The notes: a model not told the origin generated them from the sequence alone. 56,864 nucleotides of DNA from Lingula anatina (GCF_001039355.2 NW_019775792.1:39345-96208), one strand, 5' to 3'; shown: positions 23,695-35,900, counted from the stretch's first letter. Numbers and translations: made by a program.

Positions 23695-23792
23695 GAATTG
23701 TACAAAAGAACTAGCTGTTTTTTATTACTCGAGCAAAATAGTTTTCGGTATAGATGCACATGTATATTAAAATTATTTTTCTTCAGTTAAAA

Positions 23793-26661
23793 ATGGCGCC
23801 GTCGTCTGTTCTAATGCTGTTGCTATGCAACCACATTGTACATGCGCACTGGAGTCCTACCGCCCATGAGATCATAGACATGACGTATGCGGTGTCAGAG
23901 GACAGTTTAGTCTGGCCGGGGCGAGAGAGAGATGGGTTTCGATACAAACGTATCTACAGGGGTCCAGTGGATTTTGGAGCTGGGTGGTATGTAAATAAAT
24001 AGTAGGCCTATACCTCGAAATGAATCAGTGGCGGATTTAGAGGGGGGTCAGGGGGTCCTGAACCACCCTTCGGTTTCTGAAATATATATAGCACCAATAT
24101 TCCCCTCTTGAAACGAGAATTTTGACTAGCCAAATTATAGTTCTAATCTGTACCAAATGACACTGTTTCCTCTCCAAAACACGGCGATGGACGGCTTCAC
24201 ATCCGAGGCCTGTTATTTCGGACCCCCCCCCCCTCAAATAATCCTGGATCCGCCTCTGCTGAATATCCCGTGGTACCAACTAGCGTGTAAAAAGCAACAT
24301 TTTTTATCTACGTCACAGTTAAGCACGTCTATATGTAGTAGATTCAATATTCATCATTATTATCTTTTCCCTCTTCTTCTTTGTTTTTGCAAATGAGAAT
24401 TTTTTTATAATTGACCTCCAAATATTCGAGACGAACCTTATGTTCAGTATTAGCTGTTGATTGAAGAAGAATTGGCATACGCAAAAGTAGAAAGATACCT
24501 TGTATGTTGTTCAAGTTCTGAACAATGATTAAATTATTGACTCTTCAGGTTTGAGAGCAATGACATTTGCCAACCAGAACATCAAAGCACCCACATGGCC
24601 GCGCCTGCGCATTTTGCTCGCGGAAAATGGCACGTGCAAGACATTCCACCTCATAGGTTTTTCGGTACAGCGATCAAAGTCGACATATCTGCCAAAGCAG
24701 ACCTCAATCCCAACTCCAACCTTGAGGTGGAAGATCTGATGAAATGGGAAAGGGTCAACGGCAAAATACCAGACGGTGCCATCTTGTTTGTTTTCACTGG
24801 TTGGGGAAAATATATCAACAATCGCGCTGCATTCTTTGGTTATAACGGCACAGGTAATGCAAGAGACAGTGACGGAAACTCCCGTCTTAATTTCCCCGCA
24901 GTTGCCGAAAGCGCCGCCAAATGGCTGGCAGAAAACAGGAGAATCTCAGCCGTTGGAATTGACAGTCCCTCGATAGGACCAAGTAAAACTGCTTTGGCGC
25001 ATCTTCCTCTAAGCAAAAACAACATCTACATGGCAGAGGTCGTGGCAAATCTGGACAAACTTCCACCCAAGGGGTATTCAGTGGCCCTGCTGCCTATTAA
25101 AATAAAAGACGGCAGTGGTGGCCCCTTGCGGATCATTGCGTTCAAAACTGTCCAAATTTCTCCCGGCCCGGCTGACGTAATTGACCTTACGCACACCCTT
25201 GATAACAACACGGTAGTGTGGCCGGGTAGTGCCAGTTTTGAACTACTAGTGAGACGTAGAGGTTATACCAGACTGGGCAAAAATACTGTATGGTGCGTAT
25301 GCTTTGGTCACCGAGTGAACGTTCTTTTTAAATAGTAAATTTTGCTAATTGAAAAAATTAACTTGATCAGAAAGTTGTTCAGTGGGCCTATTTCACGTTA
25401 CGTTACTGTTCTACATTGATTTGTTGATCCTCAGTAATATTGCTTACTCAGGCCTACCCAACTACCAGACTCAGCACCGAACGATCCTGAATTCACCGGT
25501 AGATCAGACCTCACTACCCGTTTTTAAGGTGTGTGTCAGATCGCATTACACAGTATCAGACGTGACACCGCTCTTGCCTAGTACGCGATGTGATAGTGAC
25601 AATTCTCAGCGGGGTTAAAAAGCATTGCATCACCACTCAAAATTTGTTCAGGGTATGATACTGTGTAATGCAATCTGACACACACCTTGAAAACGAGTAG
25701 TGTGGTCTGATATACCGGTGAATTCAGGATCATTCGGTGCCGAGTCTGGTAGTTGGGTAGGCCTGTTACTTTTCTCCAATATTCCAGCTGGCAGTAAAGA
25801 TCTAATATCTGTTTTTCTTAAAATTGTGGCATAAGTGTCTGATGACGTTTGAACGGAATAATGGTGGATCATGTTAGCCTCAAAGCCCTAGTTTGACGTA
25901 TCTAATTATAAACCAGCAACTGGAATTGATTGTCACCTTTATGTAGACACTTCTATATCATTAGGCTCGAGTCCAACGACTTTTGTAGCCCGGAGCATGT
26001 TGGGACGAATCTGGATGCGCCTGCGCACTTCATCAAAGGTTCGTGGCGACTCCATCAAATTCCAGCCCACACCCTCATTGGTCCTGCCATTCGAGTGGAT
26101 ATTTCCAAAAAAGCCGCAAACAACCCGGACGCTACGTTGACTGTTAAAGACCTCCGTGATTGGGAGTATGAGAACGGTCGGATACCGGACAATGCTCTGG
26201 TAATTTTGTACAGTGGATGGGGGAATTACGTGAACGATTATGAGAAGTACCTCGGAACTGCTAACCGCACCCACTGGAGAAACGATCAAGGACAGCCTCT
26301 CCTTCATTTCCCCGGTTTCTCAGGAGAGGCAGCTGAGTGGTTGGTAAACAACCGAAAAATCATCGGAGTAGGGACTGACGCATATAGTGTTGACGCAGGC
26401 CAGACGACATCTCTCCCGGCCCACGTGGCTTTTCTCCGCGCCAGGCTGCTCGCGATAGAGAGCGTGGCCAATCTCGACAAGCTGCCACCAACCGGATACA
26501 CTGCATTTGTCTTCCATATGCTTCATGTTGACGGGAGTGGGGCGCCAACGAGGCTAGTTGCCGTGAAAAACTCGGCAATATCGTTCAACCATCATGATAT
26601 TGTCAAAAAGATATATGCGAGAAAGTATTCAAGAAAATATTCCAGAAGGTTTGGTTTTTAA
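23793..26661 (+). CDS. CYC6: double-domain cyclase with altered metal sites and a cationic tail
   Basis: Exons 23793-23986, 24549-25292 and 25965-26661 give 544 residues with no frame break. Exon 1 encodes a signal peptide (MAPSSVLMLLLCNHIVHA). The domain-1 motif is HQSTHMAAPAHF: the metal-binding Asp is Ala and the Gly is Ser. The domain-2 motif is HVGTNLDAPAHF: the second His is Asn. The later His/Glu pairs (AHLPL...E, AHVAFL...E) are kept. The protein does not end in a hydrophobic tail. After SAISFN it runs into [20 protein letters not shown], a strongly basic end, so a soluble secreted product is predicted. The open frame with changed ligands suggests a pseudoenzyme or altered-metal protein (inference). 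A partial second version of exon 3 lies at about 30190-30393. Confidence 0.8.
24026..24258. mobile_element. MITE in CYC6 intron 1 (CAGTGGCGG ends)
   Basis: Left end cagtggcggatttagagg, right end cctggatccgcctctg. The ends are better preserved than in the CYC4 and CYC5 copies at the same intron position. Confidence 0.65.
25449..25765. mobile_element. 317-bp MITE in CYC6 intron 2 with TTACT target duplication
   Basis: It begins CAGGCCTACCCAACTACC and ends with the reverse complement. Inverted repeats of about 110 bases on each side include gaattcaccgg and aaggtgtgtgtcaga. TTACT at 25444-25448 and 25766-25770 flanks it. CYC4 and CYC5 show the empty site (ttgcttacttttctcc), which confirms both the ends and the five-base target duplication. 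Confidence 0.85.
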
Positions 26662-27192
26662 GCTTGATTCTGCCACTTTCGCTTTCGCCTGAATATATCG
26701 AAACTGGCACTGTCACATATTGACCTAATCTTCGTTACGAAATTGCAACTTCTTCAATTCTGCTAACTGATTAAGGCCTCTAACATACTTTTCAGTTGTA
26801 AAATTGATTTGTATTTATAACATATGCATTACTAGAAAGAGACAGGTGTTGGGATTTACTTCATTGACTTTATATCATATATCGAAGAAACATTTTACGA
26901 GATATCTAAATTAACCATTGGTTACAGGTGCTGGGTTTTATTTCATTGCCTTTATACCATATATCGAAGAAATATCTATATACCTGTATCTATCTATACA
27001 TCAATATATCTAAATTAACCATTGGTTCAATGTTTCCGGTGAGATTCATCACCTTCATTTATCCCAGTGTTTTTGGTCCAGCTGAAAGCAATCTTGTTTT
27101 TTCTATATACATACGTAAATTAAAAATACACTGACAGTCTTACAAAATATTGATAAAGCCTGGATGGCATTTGACAGTGATTTGACAAACAA

Positions 27193-27416
27193 TAGGGGAG
27201 ACCGGGGCTAGTTGGACCCCGGGGTAAGTTGACCCCCCATCAAGGCTCTTTAATAAAGTTACTTTAAGATGCTTAATTATTTCATTTGGACTCACTGCCG
27301 ACGCTTTATTAGCACTATTGGATACGGCCACTTTACAAAATGATGTGATCAATTCTTTGTCATAAATTGATGGGGGCCAACTTACCTTGGGGTCCAACTA
27401 GCCCCGGTCTCCCCTA
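27193..27416. mobile_element. MITE with TA-flanked ~40-bp inverted repeats
   Basis: Ends TAGGGGAGACCGGGGCTAGT and its reverse complement; the inverted repeat continues through accccggggtaagttg. TA at each end fits a Tc1/mariner-type target site. The allelic copy at 30924-31140 has lost part of the left inverted repeat (gagaccgg missing). Confidence 0.7.
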
Positions 27417-27455
27417 TCTGTGCGGTGCTCATATGCTGCCTGTAAGGGCGCATTC

Positions 27456-27676
27456 AGAACAAGATGATCAGCCAACTAAATATGGCCGACCCCACTTCAG
27501 AAGTGATGCCGCTGATTCTCGGTAGTCTCCCCGCCATTAAACGGATTAAATCTCGGCTCCCCGGTTTCTAGGCCCCTGCAGCGACGGCTCGTGTGGAGGC
27601 GGGGAGAATGTCGTTTTTGAAGTGGGGTCGGCCATATTTAGTCGGGGGATCAGTTAGTCCTCGGATCATCTGTTCT
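27456..27676. mobile_element. MITE with AGAACA / ATATGGC inverted repeats
   Basis: Left end agaacaagatgatc...aaatatggccgaccccactt; the right end is the reverse complement with a longer internal spacer (cgaggactaactgatccc). The allelic copy is at 31180-31400. A related element sits in an OPA1 intron at 50313-50477. Confidence 0.65.
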
Positions 27677-29289
27677 AATGGACCCTGGGTCATTTTTTGT
27701 GCGGCGTCTGTGCAGAGGCAAGCAATAATGATACGTATTCGCAGCCTCCGTAGTCTATACGATTTTGTCAAATTTAAACTTTTGACAAGTTTTCAAATCG
27801 GAAGCCCGTCAGCCATTCCTTATCGTAGATGGAAGCGCACAGTTCCAGCCGGCCAGTTCAAACATTGTGCGTGTACTTGCGGCAATCGTGATAGTGGTTG
27901 AACCTGTTGTTGGTCTCTTTCCCTTACACCTTTGGTGGTTTTATGGTGCATAACAATAGTAAAGATGTTTAAAACCTAGCGTAATTGTATGGATTTGAAG
28001 TTGTGCGTTTTCTAACTCAGGCCACATGGGCGAAATAATGGTAAGGGGCTGCATCAACAACGTACCGATCTTCAAGAAAGCACGGAAGGCGTGCGGCAAC
28101 TGCTAGCAGACTAAAAGGACTCCGTGTGATCACTTTTCAACCGACAACCAAAATTTCCCTACGCGACTTCAAGTTCATGTCAGAGAAATGGCAAAGTACC
28201 TTCACGTAATGTATAAGTACTCGCATTAGCCCGTAGCTACTAGCGATGTCAAAGAAATCGTGTACATTTTATCGTGCGACTCCCTTGGTAAATTTAATCA
28301 AGGCTCAAGTTGACAAATTTAACTTTTTTGACGATTTAGTTTCAACCCGACAATAAACAACAAGTTTCCATGTTCCAGCTTTTATTTCTCCTTTACATCA
28401 ATGTCACTCGGTTTATTATAGCGAAATCAAGACAATAAAGCACTTACAAGTTTATTTATTGTATAACTAGCAATAATTGCAACTAATAAATAAGATCACC
28501 TCTTGACTTATAAAGGTGTATAATTTTCTTCACATATTTTTACTCAAATAATAAACATTGCAGAAAAACATCTCAATGTATTAAAATGTATATTAAGTGG
28601 CATATAATTGATGAGCAAATAAATTGTGTATATTAAACAATTCGTGGTTAAAAAATCTTGATGTGACTGCTTTTATATAGATAGAACCAACTGGGTCTTA
28701 TGTAACTTGGGTAAGGCAACTACAATAAAAATTATGAAAAATAAAAATGTATACCCTTATTTTTTCAGAAGACAGTTACATCATGGCATATAGACAGACA
28801 TTTTTCTTTTTATCCTCAGCACGGAAAATGTGTCCACCTATACTCAAAAAGAGAATTAATAAAATCAGTAAATCTGGCAACTCCACAAAGCCATTTTGCA
28901 GTCCAGAAAATAAGTTGGCAAACTTCAATGGATAGGTTTCTTATCTGAAATTAATTTTGTAAATTGCACTGCAATAATGAATGAAAATTTAATATTATAC
29001 AGACTGCATACACAAAAATATTTTAGTTACACAGATTTCACGCATATCATATTATGTGATACAAGCGGCAGCAAAGTAATCCACAATTCCAAATGCCACA
29101 TAGAAGCAGTTCCAGGCACTGTTCTCCACCTTTAAATGTGCTATCCTAGCTGTGCCAACCTTCATTTTGGAAAAAAAATGTTTGTAAATTCCATGTTAAT
29201 ATTCAAATATTATTGTTTTTTTTTCTCTTTTCTCCCTCACATTTTTAAGTGTAGTAAGGTGGCACTACTGATGCAAAACTACCTTGTCT

Positions 29290-29964
29290 CTATTTTTCCT
29301 TGTTTAGCGCTTCTATGAATTCTTCTAATTTCTCTTGTATTTGTCTAACTTGCTCTGAAATGAAAAAAATGTAACATTTTAATGTCAGTCACTTACCATA
29401 TATCATATTCATTTGATCAAGCCATGAGCAACGTTTTGTTTAATCTTTAAACATTTTTTGTGGGACCGAACAGTTGGAGTATGTTCCCATACACAGATCG
29501 ATATAACAGGATCAATCCATATCCAAGGGGTTTTCTTGCTAAATTGCCATCAGCTTAAGCAGCTTATGATGTCTGGCACGCTTACTGAAGCTGTTTAACA
29601 TTAATTTATTACTCCCTAATTGCAATTTAGCGAGAATCCCCTTGGAGACAGATCGCTCCAGAGTTAGTACAATAGGGTCTGGGAATGGTCCCTTATAGTA
29701 GGAATTCTGTAATCTGCAAAAAAGGCTCATTTCTGATGATGCAAGTAGAAGTACATACTTAGTTCCTCTGCCAGAGTTACCCTACGCCCTGTAAGCAGTT
29801 TTGATAGTTTAGGTTTGTCATCGCTGTATTCCTCCAGCTCATCTTTGATGTTCCTCTCTAGTCTTCTAGCTGTAATAAATGAGATGGAATATAATCAAGG
29901 CAGCTGATTAATTGCTCAAGTGTGTGTACACATGCACCTGTAATTGAGTGAACACGTGTGTGCA

Positions 29965-29996
<32 letters not shown>

Positions 29997-32900
29997 TGTG
30001 TCTGAAAGAGAGAGGGGGAGGAAGAGAAAGAGAAAGAAAAAGTTATGAGAGTGTCTGGTGTTCAAAAGAGAGAGAGAGAGAGAGAGAAAGAGAGGCAAGT
30101 AGTGAGAGTGGCAGTTGTCCTAGAGAAAGNCGATCCTGAATTCACCGGTAGATCAGACCACACTACCCGTTTTCAAGGTGTGTGTCAGATGGCTGCTCGC
30201 GATAGAGAGCGTGGCCAATCTCGACAAGCTGCCACCAACCGGATACACTGCATTTGTCTTCCATATGCTTCATGTTGACGGGAGTGGGGCGCCAACGAGG
30301 CTAGTTGCAATATCGTTCAACCATCATGATATTGTCAAAAAGATATATGCGAGAAAGTATTCAAGAAAATATTCCAGAAGGTTTGGTTTTTAAGCTTGAT
30401 TCTGCCACTTTCGCTTTCGCCTGAATATATCGAAACTGGCACTGTCACATATTGACCTAATCTTCGTTACGAAATTGCAACTTCTTCAATTCTGCTAACT
30501 GATTAAGGCCTCTAACATACTTTTCAGTTGTAAAATTGATTTGTATTTATAACATATGCATTACTAGAAAGAGACAGGTGTTGGGATTTACTTCATTGAC
30601 TTTATATCATATATCGAAGAAACACTTTACGAGATATCTAAATTAACCATTGGTTACAGGTGCTGGGTTTTATTTCATTGCCTTTATACCATATATCGAA
30701 GAAATATCTATATACCTGTATCTATCTATACATCAATATACCTAAATTAACCATTGGTTCAATGTTTCCGTTTAGATTCATCAGCTTCATTTATCCCAGT
30801 GTTTTTGGTCCAGCTGAAAGCAATCTTGTTTTTTCTATATACATACGTAAAATAAAAATACACTGACAGTCTTACAAAATATTGATAAAGCCTGAATGGC
30901 ATTTGACAGTGATTTGACAAACAATAGGGGCTAGTTGGAACCCGGGGTAAGTTGACCCCCCATCAAGGCTCTTTAATAAAGTTACTTTAAGATGCTTAAT
31001 TATTTCATTTGGACTCACTGCCGACGCTTTATTAGCACTATTGGATACGGCCACTTTACAAAATGATGTGATCAATTCTTTGTCATAAATTGATGGAGGG
31101 CCAACTTACCTTGGGGTCCAACTAGCCCCGGTCTCCCCTATCTGTGCGGTGCTCATATGCTGCCTGTAAGGGCGCATTCAGAACAAGATGATCAGCCAAC
31201 TAAATATGGCCGACCCCACTTCAGAAGTGATGCCGCTGATTCTCGGTAGTCTCCCCGCCATTAAACGGATTAAATCTCGGCTTCCCGGTTTCTAGGCCCC
31301 TGCAGCGACGGCTCGTGTGGAGGTTGGAAGAATATCGTTTTTGAAATGGATTCGGCCATATTTAGTCGGGGGATCAGTTAGTCCTCGGATCATCTGTTCT
31401 GAATGCACCCTGGGTCATTTTTTGTGCGGCGTCCGTGTAGAGGCAAGCAATAATGGTACGTACACTGTATTCTTTACGAGAAGTCTTTCCGATTTTGTCA
31501 AATTTAAACTTTTGACAATTTTTCAAATCGGAAGCCCGTCTGCCGTCCATTATCGTAGATGGAAGCGCACAGTTCCGGCCGGCCATTGCCATCAGTGTGC
31601 AGTGGTCTTGCGGCAATCGTGACAATGGTTGAACCTGTTGTTTGTCTCTTTCCCTTCCACCTTTGGTGGTTTTATGGGGCATACGTAACAATAGTTTTAA
31701 CGTCTTAAAAGATGTTTAAAACTTAGCGTAATTCACTTGCGTGGATTTGAAGTTGCGCGTTTTCTAACTCGAACCACATGGGCGAAATAATCGTGAGGGG
31801 CTCCATCAACAACGTACCGATCTTCAAGAAAGCCGCACGGAAGGCGTGGGGCAACTGCAAGGAGACTGAAAGGCCTCCGTGTGATCACTTTTCAACCGAC
31901 AACCAAATTTTCCCAACGCGACTTCAAGGTCATGTCGTAGAAATGGCAAAGTACCTTCACGTAATGTAACGGCAATGTAACTCGCCTTAGACCGTAGCTA
32001 CTTGCGATGTTAAAGAAATCGTGTGTATTTTATCGTGCGACGCCCTTGGTGAATGTAATCCAGGCTAAAGTTGACAAATTTAACTTTATGGGCAATTTAG
32101 CTTCAACCCGACAATAAACAACAAGATAGTTTTCATGTTCCAAGAGTTGCAGCTTTTATTTCTCCTTTACATCAATGTTACTCGGTTTATTATAGCGAAA
32201 TCAAGACAATAAAACACAAAGAGTAATGTTACCTAAAACAGAATAGCACTTACAAGTTTATTTCTTATATAACTAGCAATAATTGTAACTAATAAGTTAG
32301 ATCACCTCTTGACTTATAAAGGTGTATAATTTTCTTCACAATTTTTATTCAAATAATAAACATTGCAGAAAAACATCTCAATGTATTAAAATGTATATCA
32401 AGTGGCATATAATTGATGAGCAAATAAATTGTGTATATTAAACAATTCCTCATGTTTAAAAAATCTTTATGTGACTGCTTTTATATAGAACCAACTGGGT
32501 CACATATAACTTGGGTAAGGCAACTATAATAAAAATTATGAAAAATAAAAATGTATACCCTTATTTTTTCAGAAGAAAGTTACATCATGGCATATAGACA
32601 GTCAGTTATCTTTTTATCCCAAGCAAGTCAAACTGTTTACATGTCCTTCTACACTCAAAAGAAGAATTAATAAAATCAGTAAATCTCGACAAAGCCATTT
32701 TGCAGTCCAGAAAATAAGTTGGCAAACTTCAATGAAAAGGTTTCTTGTCTGAAATTAATTTTGGAAATTGCACTGAAATAATGAATGAAAATTTAATTTT
32801 ATACAGACTGCATACACAAAAATATTTCAGTTACACAAATTTCACGCATATCATATTATGTGATACAAGCAGCAGCAAAGTAATCCACAATTCCAAATGC

Positions 32901-35900
32901 CACATACAAGCAGTTCCAGGCACTGTTCTCCACCTTTAGACATGCTATCCTAGCTGTGCCAACCTTCATTTTGGAAAAAAAAAATGTTTGTAAATTCCAT
33001 GTTAATATTCAAATATTATTGTTTTTTTTTTCTCTTTTCTCCCTCACATTTTTAAGTGTAGTAAGGTGGCACTGTTGATGCAAAACTACCTTGTCTCTAT
33101 TTTTCCTTGTTTAGCGCTTCTATGAATTCTTCTAATTTCTCTTGTATTTGTCTAACTTGCTCTGAAATGAAGAAAATGTAACATTTTAATGTCAGTCACT
33201 TACCATATATCATATTCATTTGATCAAGCCATGAGCAACGTTTTGTTTAATCTTTAAACATTTTTTGTGGGACCGAACAGTTTGAGTATGTTCCCATACA
33301 CAGATCGATATAACAGGATCGATCCATATCCAAGGAGTTTCTTGCTAAATTGCTTTCAGCTTAAGCAGCTTATGATGTCTGGCACGCTTACTGAAGCTGT
33401 TTAACATTAATTTATTACTCCCTAATTGCAATTTAGCGAGAATCCCCTTGGAGACAGATCGATCCAGAGTTAGTACAAAAGGGTCTGGGAATGGTCCCTT
33501 ATAATAGGAATTCTGTAATCTGCAAAAAAGGTTCATTTCTGATGATGCAAGTAGAAGTACGTACTTAGTTCCTCTGCCAGAGTTACCCTACGCCCTGTAA
33601 GCAGTTTTGATAGTTTAGGTTTGTCATCGCTGTATTCCTCCAGCTCATCTTTGATGTTCCTCTCTAGTCTTCTAGCTGTAATAAATGAGATGGAATATAA
33701 TCAAGGCAGCTGATTAATTGCTCAAGTGTGTGTACACATGCACCTGTAATTGAGTGAACACGTGTGTGCGTGCGTGCGTGCGTCTGAAAGAGAGAGGGGG
33801 AGGAAGAGAAAGAGANNNNNNNNNNNNNNNNNNNNNNNNNNNNNNNNNNNNNNNNNNNNNNNNNNNNNNNNNNNNNNNNNNNNNNNNNNNNNNNNNNNNN
33901 NNNNNNNNNNNNNNNNNNNNNNNNNNNNNNNNNNNNNNNNNNNNNNNNNNNNNNNNNNNNNNNNNNNNNNNNNNNNNNNNNNNNNNNNNNNNNNNNNNNN
34001 NNNNNNNNNNNNNNNNNNNNNNNNNNNNNNNNNNNNNNNNNNNNNNNNNNNNNNNNNNNNNNNNNNNNNNNNNNNNNNNNNNNNNNNNNNNNNNNNNNNN
34101 NNNNNNNNNNNNNNNNNNNNNNNNNNNNNNNNNNNNNNNNNNNNNNNNNNNNNNNNNNNNNNNNNNNNNNNNNNNNNNNNNNNNNNNNNNNNNNNNNNNN
34201 NNNNNNNNNNNNNNNNNNNNNNNNNNNNNNNNNNNNNNNNNNNNNNNNNNNNNNNNNNNNNNNNNNNNNNNNNNNNNNNNNNNNNNNNNNNNNNNNNNNN
34301 NNNNNNNNNNNNNNNNNNNNNNNNNNNNNNNNNNNNNNNNNNNNNNNNNNNNNNNNNNNNNNNNNNNNNNNNNNNNNNNNNNNNNNNNNNNNNNNNNNNN
34401 NNNNNNNNNNNNNNNNNNNNNNNNNNNNNNNNNNNNNNNNNNNNNNNNNNNNNNNNNNNNNNNNNNNNNNNNNNNNNNNNNNNNNNNNNNNNNNNNNNNN
34501 NNNNNNNNNNNNNNNNNNNNNNNNNNNNNNNNNNNNNNNNNNNNNNNNNNNNNNNNNNNNNNNNNNNNNNNNNNNNNNNNNNNNNNNNNNNNNNNNNNNN
34601 NNNNNNNNNNNNNNNNNNNNNNNNNNNNNNNNNNNNNNNNNNNNNNNNNNNNNNNNNNNNNNNNNNNNNNNNNNNNNNNNNNNNNNNNNNNNNNNTTTCT
34701 GATGATGCAAGTAGAAGTACGTACTTAGTTCCTCTGCCAGAGTTACCCTACGCCCTGTAAGCAGTTTTGATAGTTTAGGTTTGTCATCGCTGTATTCCTC
34801 CAGCTCATCTTTGATGTTCCTCTCTAGTCTTCTAGCTGTAATAAATGAGATGGAATATAATCAAGGCAGCTGATTAATTGCTCAAGTGTGTGTACACATG
34901 CACCTGTAATTGAGTGAACACGTGTGTGCGTGCGTGCGTGCGTCTGAAAGAGAGAGGGGGAGGAAGAGAAAGAGAAAGAAAAAGTTATGAGAGTGTCTGG
35001 TGTTCAAAAGAGAGAGAGAGAGAGAGAGAGAAAAAGAGAGGCAAGTAGTGAGAGTGGCAGTTGTCCTAGAGAGAGAGAAAATGGAGAGGGGGGGAGAAAA
35101 GACAAAGACTTATAGGGAGAAGAGAGATAAAAGTGCTAGGGGGAGCCACTGGTGCCCTACCTTCATTATTCATCACTTGTTGTCTGAGGGCATTACTTGT
35201 GATCTGCAGCATCTTCTGTATCCTCCAAAACAGCACAACATCATGACATTCCAGCTGTACATGAACATAAATAACAATCAATTATAAATAGTGAACAAAA
35301 TGTCTTTGTAAAAAAAAAAAAAAAAACTCTTGTGAAAAGAAAAGAAATGAAAATCATTTCATGATATTACATTAAAAGGTGCACTCAAAAACTCGAAATT
35401 CAAAAGAAAAAAGACTGTGTGAAAATCATGAAATTTTGCCAAACAAACTAATAAAATTTCATGATATTACACTACGATGTGCATGGGAATATCCAACTAC
35501 ACCATCTTACCCCTGCATCTGAGAACCCTTTCTGATAATAATAGAACCCCTTCTTGCACTCCTGTGTTTTGCTGATGGCATCCTTCAAGAAGTGATGTCT
35601 GTACACATGATGCCAAGTCTCTTCAATCTACCAAGAAAATACTGCATTGATAATCCATCCAGTTGTTTATACATAAACTGTTTTTAAATCTTTTTCTGTA
35701 CTCACAATTATCCAGTTGTTTTTACATATTAAATAGTTTTAAAATCTTTCTTCTGTACTTATAATTTAGTTTAACTGTTGATGAGATACTACTTGGTACT
35801 TAGGAACTGAATATGGTAAGGTATGACTTTTCTGTATCAGTCATTCTTTGCTAGTGGTGCACTGCAGGGGGGCCATAACAAGAATGTTATTTAAATTTAG

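Larger units (their letters stand above)
21003..23792. other. Intergenic stretch between CYC5 and CYC6
   Basis: CYC5 3' flank (shared with 9019-9290), the decayed third copy of the minus-frame repeat (about 21384-21695), a tandem duplication (about 22265-23330, listed separately), and the conserved upstream region of CYC6 ending in the ttcttcag acceptor six bases before the ATG. No gene was recognised. Confidence 0.5.
26662..29289. other. Region between CYC6 stop and OPA1 stop
   Basis: Convergent 3' flanks of CYC6 (plus) and OPA1 (minus). It holds an imperfect ~90-bp tandem duplication (about 26845-27025), two MITEs, and a GC-richer stretch with a short plus-strand frame that is broken here but open in the other allele (31778-31969). 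The OPA1 3' untranslated region fills the part toward 29289. A tttatttatt at 28451-28460 (AATAAATAAA on the minus strand) is a possible poly(A) signal. Confidence 0.5.
30131..33815. other. Second-haplotype copy of 26450-30030
   Basis: After the N at 30130 comes a 60-bp piece of the CAGGCC MITE (as in CYC6 intron 2), and then the sequence follows CYC6 exon 3 from position 26448 onward. It continues through the CYC6 3' flank, both MITEs and the OPA1 3' exons, in the same order and orientation as 26450-30030, with scattered substitutions and indels. Single-base and small-indel differences throughout fit a diverged allele placed in tandem by the assembler. Confidence 0.85.

Noticed and set aside
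30131-30393. A seventh cyclase gene
   Set aside because: Only the 3' part of CYC6 exon 3 in the second haplotype, joined to MITE sequence; no other exons.
33664-34760. Three ORFs of more than 300 codons on both strands
   Set aside because: They run through the 880-base N gap and consist almost entirely of undefined residues.
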